Below are positions 1 to 7,516 of a stretch of DNA of 12,643 nt, in pieces. Within the stretch, counting starts at the first letter, position 1. Each line of letters starts with the position of its first letter. A program made the position numbers and the translations under genes. The notes below the pieces were generated by a model. That model saw only the letters and a program-made list of their open reading frames with translations. It was not told where the DNA came from and did no database searches. Origin of the DNA: Candidatus Treponema faecavium (GTDB lineage Bacteria > Spirochaetota > Spirochaetia > Treponematales > Treponemataceae); the NCBI GenBank assembly GCA_019113455.1, contig DXHG01000072.1, positions 1-12,643 of the forward strand, read 5' to 3'.

Positions 1-187
1 AAAAGTTTGCCGATTGCAAGTGTCTCGCTGGCCGACGGCAAAATTCGTACCGGATAAACGGCAAAATGTAAATTTGCCATCGGGAAATATGTGAGTTTGT
101 GATACAGTCTCAAATTTGCGGCTTACCGCGCAGCGGCAAGCTCCAGTGCTGCAAGAGAGAGAGGCGTCTCTCCCTCCCCAAAAAAAC
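1..187. other. Non-coding stretch before gltX with short CGGCAAA-type repeats
   Basis: I see no gene here. The octamer CGGCAAAA occurs at 36-43 and 59-66, and its complement occurs as TTTGCCG at 6-12 and TTTGCC at 73-78. These can pair: 6-12 with 36-42, or 60-65 with 73-78 around a 7-base loop. A purine-rich run (about 154-162) followed by a pyrimidine-rich run (166-179) can also fold. None is followed by a T run, so I do not call a terminator. The upstream gene lies outside the window. Confidence 0.4.
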
Positions 188-216
188 TTGCGCGCCCGCA
201 TATTTTTCACTATACT
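188..216 (+). promoter_or_regulatory. Predicted sigma-70 promoter of gltX
   Basis: A TTGCGC -35 box (188-193) and a TATACT -10 box (211-216) are separated by 17 bases, the ideal spacing. Transcription would start near 223 and give a leader of about 50 bases before the GTG start of gltX. Seen in sequence; activity is inferred. Confidence 0.55.
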
Positions 217-271
217 GAGGCAAAAGCGATAAAAGCGCTCGTTATGCAATTTTTTCAGAGAGGAGACTGCT

Positions 272-1831
272 GTGGAAGTTCGTGTCCGCTATGCCCCGTC
301 GCCTACGGGGATGCAGCATATCGGCGGTGTGCGCACCGCCCTTTTTAACTATTTATTCGCCCGCGCAAACGGGGGCGCATTTATCCTTCGCCTTGAGGAC
401 ACCGACCGTACCAGATACGGACAAGCATATGTGCAGAATCTGTTCGACACGCTTTCGTGGCTGGGCATAGACTGGGACGAAGGCCCCGACAAAGGCGGGC
501 CCTGCGCGCCGTATGTGCAGTCCGAGCGGTTTGAGCTGTACAAGCAGTACGCACAGGAGCTCGTACAGAACGGCATGGCATATTACTGTTTCTGCGACGC
601 GGAGCGTCTTGAACGCATCCGCACTATCCGCACGATGAATAAGATGCCGCCCGGCTACGACCGCAACTGCCGCCATCTGACGCAGGAAGAAATAGACGCG
701 AACCTCGCGGCGGGCAAGCCGTACGTCATCCGGCTTAAAGTGCCGCTTGAGGGCGTTACCGCGTTCAGCGACGCGCTGCTCGGCGATATAGAATGGAAGA
801 ATGAAGACATAAACCCCGATCCGGTGCTGCTTAAAAGCGACGGATTCCCGACATACCATCTGGCTAACGTCGTAGACGACCATTTTATGCGCATTACGCA
901 CGTAATGCGCGCGCAGGAATGGATTCCGTCCACACCGCTGCACGTGCTCATGTATCAGGCGTTCGGCTGGCAGCCGCCTGTTTTCTGCCACCTGCCGATG
1001 GTTATGGGGCAGGACGGACAAAAGCTTTCCAAACGCCACGGTGCGACAAGCGTCAACGAATTCCGCGCGCGCGGCTACCTGCCAGAGGCGCTGCTCAACT
1101 ACGTCGCCATGCTCGGCTGTTCCTATGAAGAAGGACGGGACATGTTTTCACTGCGCGAATTTGAACAGCTGTTCCGGCTTGAGCACCTGAACAAGGCGCC
1201 CGCCGTCTTTGATTACAAAAAGCTCGAATGGTTCAACGGGCAGTACATGCGCCTGTACACGGATGAACAGCTTATGCATAAGATACTGCCGTTCCTGACT
1301 GGAACCGGGGACGCGGCGCTTGAGGTAAACGCGAGCGAACAGTTTCCCGCGCCGCGCGTGGGGCCGGATGTCTCGGGCGTCAGCATTGACGGCGGCGGCG
1401 CGCTGCATGCGCAGGGGCTTTCCGACGCGGACATACGCGCCAAGCTGCTTGAAGCGATGCCGCTCGTAAAGGAGCGCCTGCACTTTCTGTGCGACGCGCC
1501 TGAAATGCTTGCGTTCTTATTTAAGGAACCTGCCGTGCCGGATGCACCGCAGCTTATCCCCAAAAAACTTGACGCGGGGCGCACAAAAGCGGTGCTTGCC
1601 GCGGCAAAAGAATTTGTGCTTCGTATAGCGGACATGGCGCACGACGACGCCGAAGCGCTTGCGCGTGCTGAAGCTGAGCGCCTCGGCGTAAAGCTCGGAG
1701 ACTTTATGATGCCCATACGCATGGCCGTTACCGGAAGCCGCATCAGTCCGCCGCTCATCGGTTCAATACAGATACTCGGAGCGCAGAAGGCGGCGGAACG
1801 CATCGAACGCGCACTTGCGGTATTCGCGTGA
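272..1831 (+). CDS. gltX: Glutamyl-tRNA synthetase (GluRS)
   Basis: Charges tRNA-Glu with glutamate in the cytoplasm (class I aminoacyl-tRNA synthetase). The 519-residue product carries the HIGH-type motif as HIGG (16-19) after SPTG, and the KMSKR-type motif as KLSKR (251-255). It keeps a zinc site of the E. coli GluRS pattern: C106-x-C108, 24 residues, then C133-x-H135. The VVDD/ITHV block (about 200-210) is typical of the catalytic domain. The GTG start is chosen because AGAGGAG (259-265) lies 6 bases upstream and the protein begins exactly where GluRS usually does. It is somewhat longer than many bacterial GluRS. The extra length seems to be a Gly/Ala/Ser-rich stretch at about 344-380 in the anticodon-binding half. 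It is first in a transcript with the AlkD-like gene, overlapping it by 4 bases. Confidence 0.96.
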   Translation: MEVRVRYAPSPTGMQHIGGVRTALFNYLFARANGGAFILRLEDTDRTRYGQAYVQNLFDTLSWLGIDWDEGPDKGGPCAPYVQSERFELYKQYAQELVQNGMAYYCFCDAERLERIRTIRTMNKMPPGYDRNCRHLTQEEIDANLAAGKPYVIRLKVPLEGVTAFSDALLGDIEWKNEDINPDPVLLKSDGFPTYHLANVVDDHFMRITHVMRAQEWIPSTPLHVLMYQAFGWQPPVFCHLPMVMGQDGQKLSKRHGATSVNEFRARGYLPEALLNYVAMLGCSYEEGRDMFSLREFEQLFRLEHLNKAPAVFDYKKLEWFNGQYMRLYTDEQLMHKILPFLTGTGDAALEVNASEQFPAPRVGPDVSGVSIDGGGALHAQGLSDADIRAKLLEAMPLVKERLHFLCDAPEMLAFLFKEPAVPDAPQLIPKKLDAGRTKAVLAAAKEFVLRIADMAHDDAEALARAEAERLGVKLGDFMMPIRMAVTGSRISPPLIGSIQILGAQKAAERIERALAVFA

Positions 1832-2628
1832 CGGCTGAACAGCGCGAGCGTATCGCCTCGTTCAAGGAGGTGCGGGAATGGAGCGAAGACGACCGCGAAA
1901 CCCTGCTGCGTCTGCTTCACTCGCTTGCCGACGAGCAGTACCGCACATTTCATGCAAAGCTCATACCGGGCGCCGCACACATTATCGGCGTTAGGATGCC
2001 GATACTGCGCGCAATCGCAAAATCGATTGCGCGCGGCGACCCGCGCGGCTGTATCCGGCACTGCCGCAGGGCTGCGCACGAAGAAACGATGCTTGAAGGC
2101 ATTGTTACCGGCCTGCTTGACGGCAGCGAACAGCAAAGCATTGCCGACGCGGAATATTTTCTTGACGCGATAACGAACTGGGCGCTCTGCGACTGTTTTG
2201 CAGGCGGTCTGCGCCAGATACAGCGCTATCCCGACGCATTTTTTGAGCGCGCAGGCGCGTGGTGCATGTCCGAAAACTGGTGGCACGTGCGAACGGGCCT
2301 TGTCGTGCAGCTTTCGTGGTTCTGCGGCGGCGCGTACGTCTCTGCGATACTCGAGCGGTGCAGCGCCGCCGCGCAGCGGCTTCCGCCGTACGACGGCGCG
2401 TACACGCCTGCGTACTATGTGCGCATGGCGCTCGCGTGGCTCATCGCCGAGTGCTGGGTGCATTGCCGCAGCGAGGCATACGCCTATCTTACAAGCGCAA
2501 CCTGTCCGCTTGACACATGGACACGGCATAAGGCAATACAGAAAATCCGCGAATCGTTCCGTGTCTCGCCCGAAGACAAAGCACTGCTTGCCCGCCTGCG
2601 CGGCAGCGGGCAAAAAAACTTGCAATAA
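1828..2628 (+). CDS. DNA alkylation repair protein, AlkD-like (HEAT-repeat glycosylase family)
   Basis: 266 residues matching the DNA alkylation repair family, whose characterised member AlkD removes 3- and 7-alkylated purines by trapping DNA on a HEAT-like helical solenoid. The N-terminal block LADEQYRTFHAKLIPG (33-48) and IIGVRMPILRAIAK (52-65) is the family signature. The AlkD active-site trio seems present: W118 and D122 (W-x3-D, in NWALCD) and R155 in WWHVR. The GTG start at 1828 shares GTGA with the gltX stop, suggesting translation by coupling. No good ribosome site precedes it, and a later GTG at codon 15 has no properly spaced site either. Cotranscription with gltX is inferred from the overlap. 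Family assignment is firm; actual glycosylase activity is inferred, because some relatives have other or unknown roles. Confidence 0.88.
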   Translation: MTAEQRERIASFKEVREWSEDDRETLLRLLHSLADEQYRTFHAKLIPGAAHIIGVRMPILRAIAKSIARGDPRGCIRHCRRAAHEETMLEGIVTGLLDGSEQQSIADAEYFLDAITNWALCDCFAGGLRQIQRYPDAFFERAGAWCMSENWWHVRTGLVVQLSWFCGGAYVSAILERCSAAAQRLPPYDGAYTPAYYVRMALAWLIAECWVHCRSEAYAYLTSATCPLDTWTRHKAIQKIRESFRVSPEDKALLARLRGSGQKNLQ

Positions 2629-2648
2629 CGCGTAAAAATACATACAAT
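2620..2648 (+). promoter_or_regulatory. Predicted promoter giving a near-leaderless mRNA for the DUF4954 gene
   Basis: TTGCAA (2620-2625) and TACAAT (2643-2648) are separated by 17 bases. The -35 box overlaps the last codon and stop of the AlkD-like gene. The expected start of transcription, about 7 bases after the -10 box, falls on or next to the ATG at 2656. No Shine-Dalgarno sequence lies between the box and the ATG. Confidence 0.55.
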
Positions 2649-2655
2649 TACCGCT

Positions 2656-4830
2656 ATGGTCTCAATAACGCCCGTTTCCGCGCAAGCGGCACAGCCGGAG
2701 CAGCATGCCGCGTTTTTTCCCGCCGCGGGAAAGCGGCAGCTCACTGAAGAAGAAACAGCAGCCCTTATCAGACAGCGGAACACCAACGCCGATATAAGCT
2801 GGCAGAACATCCTTGTTCCGCAGGAGGCAGACGCGTTTGACGCTTCCCTCATCTGGGACTGCGAGTTCAGCGGCCGCATTATACTGGGGCGGCTTACGCG
2901 CACTGTGCTTAAGTACCATGACCTTGAACTGTGCGCCGGTCTGTATCATTCATACATCGCCGATGTTGTAACAGGAGACGACGTCTGCATCAGAAACGTG
3001 CTGTATCTGGTCAATTACGCGCTTGGCAGCAGGGTTATTCTCTTTAACATACAAGAAATGAGCTGCACGCGCCACGCGAAATTCGGCGAAGGTATTCTCA
3101 AAGACGGGGAGCCCGAATCGAACCGCATCTGGATCGGCGTCGGAAACGAAAACAATGCACGCGCGGTGCTGCCGTTTGAGACAATGCTTGCCGCAGACGC
3201 GTTTATCTGGTCAAGGCGGAGAGACGACAAAGAGCTGCTCGATGCTTTTGTGAACATGACTGAAGCGGGCCGCAGCAAACAAAACAATACGATCGGCTCC
3301 ATCGGCGACGATACTGTCATAAAAAACACGATACTGCTCAAAGACGTCAAAGTAGGCAGCTGCGCATACATAAAAGGCGCAAGCAAACTGAAAAATATCA
3401 CGGTGTGTTCCTCGCCGGAAGAGCCGTCGCAGATCGGCGAAGGCGTTGAACTCGTAAACGGCATCATGGGCTATGCAAGCAAGGCGTTCTATCAGGCAAT
3501 AGCGGTGCGCTTTGTTATCGGGCGCAACTGTCAGCTCAAATACGGCGCGCGCCTTTTAAATTCGGTGCTGGGAGACAATTCAACGGTATCGTGCTGCGAA
3601 CTGCTGAACAACCTTATCTTTCCGTTTCATGAACAGCATCACAACACCTCATTCCTCATTGCAGCGACGATACTGGGACAATCGAATATCGCCGCAGGAG
3701 CGACAATCGGCTCCAACCACAACTCGCGCAGCCCCGACGGCGAAATATACGCGGGCAGAGGATTCTGGCCAGGGCTCTGTTCAGACTTTAAGCATAACAG
3801 CCGTTTTGCGTCGTTTACGCTCGTATCAAAAGGCTCGTATCAGAACGAACTCAATATCGGCTATCCGTTCTCGCTCGTATCGATAGACAGTACAGAACAG
3901 GCGGTGCACATCATTCCGGCGTACTGGTTCTTGTACAATATGTTTGCAATCGCGCGCAATAATGCCAAGTTCCGCGCACGCGACAAACGCGCCGTCAAAG
4001 ACGTGTATATCGAAACAAATCCGCTTGCGCCCGACACCGTGCAGGAAATCATGCACGCGCTTAACCGCATCATTGTGCTTACCGCGCGCTATCTCAAAAA
4101 CACCGACCCGCTGTATGCCGGTATCCGCTATGATATATCGCAGAAAGCAAAGGATTTTCTGCATCAGCACCCTGACGCCGATATAGAGCTCTTTGACCCG
4201 CAGTGCCAGAAACGTTTCGGCGCACGCATTCTCAAAGCGCCGCAGGGATACCGTGAATACCGGCGCGTCGCAAAGTATTTTGCCGTGTCAGCGCTGCTGG
4301 AATACTGCACGGAGCGCGGGCTTCCGGTACTCTCCGGCGGCACGCTCGCGCACATCAGAGAGATTCCGCTCTACACGGAATGGGAAAACGCCGGAGGACA
4401 GGTTATACCTTCGGCATTAATCGAAGACCTGTACTCGATGATAAAAAACGGTGAAATACGCACCTGGAACGATGTGCACGCGTTCTATGCGGCGTGCCAG
4501 GAAAATTACGTCAAATACAAAACACGTTACGCGCTCTCTATCCTTGAGACGCTCTACGCAAAGCCGATAGCGCAGTTCAGCGCGGCGATATACCGCGACA
4601 TATGCAGCGACGTCGCCGCCGTTTCCGCCTATATGTACGAATCTGCCGTTGAATCGCGCAAAAAAGACTATACGGACTATTTCAGGACAATCACGTTCCG
4701 CAGCAAAGAAGAAATGACTGCCGTATTGGGAACGCTCGACACGAACGAGTTCCTCTGCCAGCTCAAAAAAGACACGGAAGAATTCAGCAGCAGACTGCCG
4801 GTATTCTTTGCCGAACTGCTGCACGACTGA
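2656..4830 (+). CDS. DUF4954 family protein (large, uncharacterised; hexapeptide-like middle region)
   Basis: A 724-residue protein that I recognise as the DUF4954 family of treponemes and Bacteroidetes. Its function is unknown to me. No signal peptide or membrane segment is evident, so it is probably cytoplasmic. The N-terminal 20-30 residues are variable. Residues about 205-350 show short repeats with I/V-G-x-x-x-x spacing (IGDDTVIKN, IGEGVEL, VIGRNCQLKYGARL, VLGDNSTV, ILGQSNIAAGATIGSN), suggestive of a left-handed beta-helix as in sugar-nucleotide acyl- or nucleotidyltransferases. The most conserved-looking core follows: HEQHHN (325-330), SNHNSR (353-358), AGRGFWPG, FKHNSRFASF, and PAYWFLYNMFAIARN (421-435). 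The C-terminal part is helical and charged. The ATG is the only Met early in the frame, and an in-frame stop lies at 2626-2628. It lacks a ribosome site (see promoter). A role in envelope sugar metabolism is possible but only inference. Confidence 0.85.
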   Translation: MVSITPVSAQAAQPEQHAAFFPAAGKRQLTEEETAALIRQRNTNADISWQNILVPQEADAFDASLIWDCEFSGRIILGRLTRTVLKYHDLELCAGLYHSYIADVVTGDDVCIRNVLYLVNYALGSRVILFNIQEMSCTRHAKFGEGILKDGEPESNRIWIGVGNENNARAVLPFETMLAADAFIWSRRRDDKELLDAFVNMTEAGRSKQNNTIGSIGDDTVIKNTILLKDVKVGSCAYIKGASKLKNITVCSSPEEPSQIGEGVELVNGIMGYASKAFYQAIAVRFVIGRNCQLKYGARLLNSVLGDNSTVSCCELLNNLIFPFHEQHHNTSFLIAATILGQSNIAAGATIGSNHNSRSPDGEIYAGRGFWPGLCSDFKHNSRFASFTLVSKGSYQNELNIGYPFSLVSIDSTEQAVHIIPAYWFLYNMFAIARNNAKFRARDKRAVKDVYIETNPLAPDTVQEIMHALNRIIVLTARYLKNTDPLYAGIRYDISQKAKDFLHQHPDADIELFDPQCQKRFGARILKAPQGYREYRRVAKYFAVSALLEYCTERGLPVLSGGTLAHIREIPLYTEWENAGGQVIPSALIEDLYSMIKNGEIRTWNDVHAFYAACQENYVKYKTRYALSILETLYAKPIAQFSAAIYRDICSDVAAVSAYMYESAVESRKKDYTDYFRTITFRSKEEMTAVLGTLDTNEFLCQLKKDTEEFSSRLPVFFAELLHD

Positions 4831-5238
4831 CACGCACATAACCGCAGAAGTCGGCCCGTTTGGCGCCCTGTTCCAAACAAGCCGGCAGCAAAAGCATTAC
4901 CGCACGTGCAGAAAGCGGCATATACTCTGCACGCTGCGCATGCAGCGCCGGATTTGCAGTGTGCTGCGGGGTGTTTTTCGTGTTTGCACGCGGGCTTTTT
5001 TCTTTCTTATTCTCTATAATTCGATTTTCTGGGGCGGGGGGAGGCACCGCTTCTTCAGAGGCGTTGTTTCTCTCCCGCACCAGCCCACCCTCTCTTCCAG
5101 CACTGTGCGATACAGGCGCGAGTTTTGGAGCCGCACTCCAAAACTTGGCAGTTTCCGCAGAAGAATAAGCCTGTGTTCATACGCTGCGTGCCTGTAAACA
5201 AAGTAAATGCCGATACCCTGCGCCGCAAGCACTCCCTC
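4831..5238. other. 408-base intergenic region between the DUF4954 gene and the lysC promoter
   Basis: No open frame here looks like a protein, and no tRNA or known riboswitch pattern is apparent. It contains a 6-bp hairpin (CGCTGC 4932-4937 with GCAGCG 4942-4947), a T-rich stretch at 4996-5008, a perfect TATAAT at 5015-5020 without a matching -35 box, a run of G at 5031-5041, and a 10-bp hairpin at 5121-5145 (listed separately). Confidence 0.5.
5121..5145 (+). repeat. Perfect 10-bp inverted repeat (hairpin) upstream of lysC
   Basis: AGTTTTGGAG (5121-5130) pairs perfectly with CTCCAAAACT (5136-5145) around CCGCA. A further C-G pair (5119/5147) follows a G-U wobble. No T run follows, so it is not a normal intrinsic terminator. 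It lies about 160 bases before lysC and upstream of the lysC promoter called here. Role unknown. Confidence 0.6.
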
Positions 5239-5268
5239 TTGCATAATTCTTTTGTCTTTTGATATAGT
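5239..5268 (+). promoter_or_regulatory. Predicted promoter of the lysC-dapB operon
   Basis: TTGCAT (5239-5244) and TATAGT (5263-5268) with an 18-base spacer. The start of transcription is expected near 5275, about 34 bases before the lysC ATG. This short leader leaves no room for a lysine riboswitch. Confidence 0.5.
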
Positions 5269-5308
5269 AAAAGCACTGCATTATTTATACAGAACAAAGA
5301 GGTATGCC

Positions 5309-6634
5309 ATGATCGTGATGAAATTCGGCGGATCGTCGGTAGCGAACGCACAGCGGATCAAACATGTTTCTTCTATTATACAGTCATATGCCGCGCAAAA
5401 ACCAATCGTCGTGCTTTCTGCAATGGGTGACACGACAGACCATCTGCTTGAGGCAGCCGAACGTGCCGTGAACGGGACAGTGGACATGTCGCGCATAGAA
5501 ACGCTGCACCGCAGCACGGCAGAGGAGCTTGGCATACAAACGGATGAGATAGAGCCGCTTTTGGCGGAACTCAAAACGCTTCTTACTGGCATTTCTATGC
5601 TGCGCGAGCTCACCAAGCGTTCCCGCGATTATCTTGTTTCATTCGGGGAGCGCATGTCCGTGCGGCTTATGGCAGCGTGGCTTAACACGCAGTCGGTACC
5701 GGCGCGCGCCTGCGATGCGTGGGATATCGGCTTTGTCTCCGATTCCCGCTTTATGTCGGCAGAACTGCTTGATTCCGTGTGGCAAGCGATACCCGCCGCG
5801 CTCGCGCCCTACACGGCCGGAAGCGACAATCGTATTCCCATCGTTACCGGCTTTATCGCCAAAGACACAAACGGATACATCACGACGCTCGGACGCGGCG
5901 GCAGCGATTTAACCGCAACGATGATCGGCGCCGCAGTGCGCGCAGATGAAGTGCAGACATGGAAAGACGTTGACGGCATACTGACCGCCGACCCGCGCAT
6001 CGTGCCTGACGCGCGCACGGTGCCTGAAGTTACGTACGACGAAGCGGCGGAGCTCGCATATTTCGGCGCGCAGGTGCTGCACCCAAGATCGATGGCGCCG
6101 TGCCGCAAAACAGGAACGCCGGTACGCGTCAAGAATTCGTATAATATGTCGTTTGCCGGTTCCGTTATCGTTGAACACCATACCGGTCCGTGCGGTCCCG
6201 TCCGCGCGATTACGTCAGTGCAGCGCATCTGCGTCATAGATATTGTATCCACCCGTATGCTCGGCGCGTCCGGTTTCCTCGCGCATATTTTTAACCAGTT
6301 CCTGAAATGGGACATCAGCGTGGACATGGTCGCTACGAGCGAGGTGTCCGTATCGCTTACGGTTAAGACTGACAAGGACTTATCGGGGCTGCTTGAAGAC
6401 TTAAGCCGTGTTGCCGAAGTGCGCTGCAAAGAAAACAAGGCTATCGTTACCGTCATCTGCGACGTCTCCCACTCAAGCACACTGCTCGCAAAAGGATTCG
6501 CGGCGCTCGCAGAAGCCGGCGTCAACGTGCAGATGATAAGCCAGGGTGCATCAAAAGTGAATATCAGCATGGTATGCGATAATTCCGAAGCGGCGCATGT
6601 CGTGCAGACGCTGCACACGGCGTTTTTCGCGTGA
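5309..6634 (+). CDS. lysC: Aspartokinase (aspartate kinase) with C-terminal ACT domains
   Basis: Phosphorylates L-aspartate with ATP, the first step towards lysine, threonine, methionine and diaminopimelate. The start at 5309 gives 441 residues. AAAGAGG (5296-5302) sits 6 bases upstream and the protein opens as MIVMKFGGSS, the standard beginning. The frame is open further upstream, but the extra 34 residues are not kinase-like. The amino-acid kinase domain shows KFGGSS (5-10), SFGERMS (101-107), the catalytic-loop motif GRGGSD (185-190) and WKDVDGILTADPR (208-220). Two ACT regulatory domains follow (about 297-370 and 370-441, with MISQGASKVNISMV in the second), so feedback inhibition by an end-product amino acid is expected. 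The size fits a monofunctional aspartokinase without homoserine dehydrogenase. dapB follows after 92 bases, so commitment to the lysine branch is likely. Confidence 0.95.
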   Translation: MIVMKFGGSSVANAQRIKHVSSIIQSYAAQKPIVVLSAMGDTTDHLLEAAERAVNGTVDMSRIETLHRSTAEELGIQTDEIEPLLAELKTLLTGISMLRELTKRSRDYLVSFGERMSVRLMAAWLNTQSVPARACDAWDIGFVSDSRFMSAELLDSVWQAIPAALAPYTAGSDNRIPIVTGFIAKDTNGYITTLGRGGSDLTATMIGAAVRADEVQTWKDVDGILTADPRIVPDARTVPEVTYDEAAELAYFGAQVLHPRSMAPCRKTGTPVRVKNSYNMSFAGSVIVEHHTGPCGPVRAITSVQRICVIDIVSTRMLGASGFLAHIFNQFLKWDISVDMVATSEVSVSLTVKTDKDLSGLLEDLSRVAEVRCKENKAIVTVICDVSHSSTLLAKGFAALAEAGVNVQMISQGASKVNISMVCDNSEAAHVVQTLHTAFFA

Positions 6635-6726
6635 ACGGACGAGCCAGGCGCAGCCCCGCAAACGCGGCGCAGTATGCGCAGGAATAAAACCGCTCTTTTG
6701 CATGAGCACAGATAAGGAGAAACAGC

Positions 6727-7506
6727 ATGAAAATCGCTCTTGTCGGGTATGGACAGATGGGGCATATGATACAAGCCGCAGCACGCCAGCGCGGCCATGA
6801 CGTAGCCGTAACGATAGATACCGCCGCTCCCGACGCGGATGTACGGATACCGGCGGCTGACGCGGAGGCGCTTGCCGCCGCGGTGCTGCAAAGCGGGGCA
6901 CAGGGCGTTATCGAGTTTACGCATCCAAGCGCAGTGCTGCATAACATACGGGCGCTGCTGCCGCTTAAACTTCCGCTTGTTGTCGGTACGACCGGCTGGG
7001 CTGACAGCGCAGAAGAGATACGGAATCTTGCCCGCTCATGCGGCGGCACGGTGCTTCATTCATCTAATTTCTCAGTCGGCGTGCAGCTGTTCTTTCAAAT
7101 AGTCTCGCAGGCAGCGGCGCTGCTTGCGCCGTTTGACGAATACGACTGCGCTGTTTGGGAAAGCCATCACACAAAAAAGGCGGACAGCCCTTCCGGCACC
7201 GCGCTTGAGATAGCAAAGCGCATATTGGCGCAGCTGCCGGACAAAACAGAAATGGCAGCAGGAAATTTCAGCGGGCGCCCGCAGAAACACCAGCTCCAAA
7301 TTGCAAGCACCCGTGTCGGAAGCGTTCCCGGCACGCATACTGTCTGGTTTGACTCCGCCGCGGATACTATCGAGCTTACGCATACCGCGCGTTCCCGCGA
7401 GGGCTTTGCGTCAGGCGCGGTGCGCGCACTTGAGGGCCTTGCCGCACGCCTTGCAGACGGAACGCTCGCGCCCGGCGAGCTCTATGATATAACAGACGTG
7501 CTCTGA
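6727..7506 (+). CDS. dapB: 4-hydroxy-tetrahydrodipicolinate reductase
   Basis: Reduces the dapA product to tetrahydrodipicolinate with NAD(P)H in the diaminopimelate/lysine pathway. 259 residues, close to the family norm. The Rossmann loop is GYGQMG (7-12). VVGTTGW (75-81) and SSNFSVG (102-108) are in place. The catalytic segment ESHHTKKADSPSGTAL (135-150) holds H137-H138 and K141, matching H159, H160 and K163 of the E. coli enzyme. The C-terminal block RVGSVPGTHTVWF followed by IELTHTARSREGFASGA is typical. Start: AAGGAGA (6714-6720) lies 6 bases before the ATG. No promoter is evident in the 92 bases after lysC, so cotranscription with lysC is likely. It converges on the minus-strand fusion gene with only 10 bases between the two stops and no clear terminator there. 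Confidence 0.95.
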   Translation: MKIALVGYGQMGHMIQAAARQRGHDVAVTIDTAAPDADVRIPAADAEALAAAVLQSGAQGVIEFTHPSAVLHNIRALLPLKLPLVVGTTGWADSAEEIRNLARSCGGTVLHSSNFSVGVQLFFQIVSQAAALLAPFDEYDCAVWESHHTKKADSPSGTALEIAKRILAQLPDKTEMAAGNFSGRPQKHQLQIASTRVGSVPGTHTVWFDSAADTIELTHTARSREGFASGAVRALEGLAARLADGTLAPGELYDITDVL

Positions 7507-7516
7507 ATACGGGCAA

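Noticed and set aside
1213..2643. A 476-codon open frame on the minus strand antisense to gltX and the AlkD-like gene
   Set aside because: Its product is Ala/Arg/Cys-rich with no recognisable domain and lies opposite two well-supported genes. High G+C makes such antisense frames common.
4979..5008. A terminator for the DUF4954 gene (CGTG/CACG hairpin followed by a T-rich stretch)
   Set aside because: The stem is 4 bp, is separated from the T run by CGGGC, and lies about 150 bases past the stop codon.
5207..5308. An upstream in-frame ATG that would add 34 residues to aspartokinase
   Set aside because: It spans the predicted promoter, has no kinase-like sequence, and the ATG at 5309 has a good ribosome site and the normal N-terminus.
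5027..5308. A lysine riboswitch before lysC
   Set aside because: Although the gene is a classic target, I do not see the conserved L-box core motifs, and the nearer promoter leaves only a short leader. Infernal with the Rfam lysine model would settle it.
5809..6942. A 377-codon minus-strand frame opposite lysC and dapB
   Set aside because: A shadow of two confidently identified genes, with no domain-like sequence.
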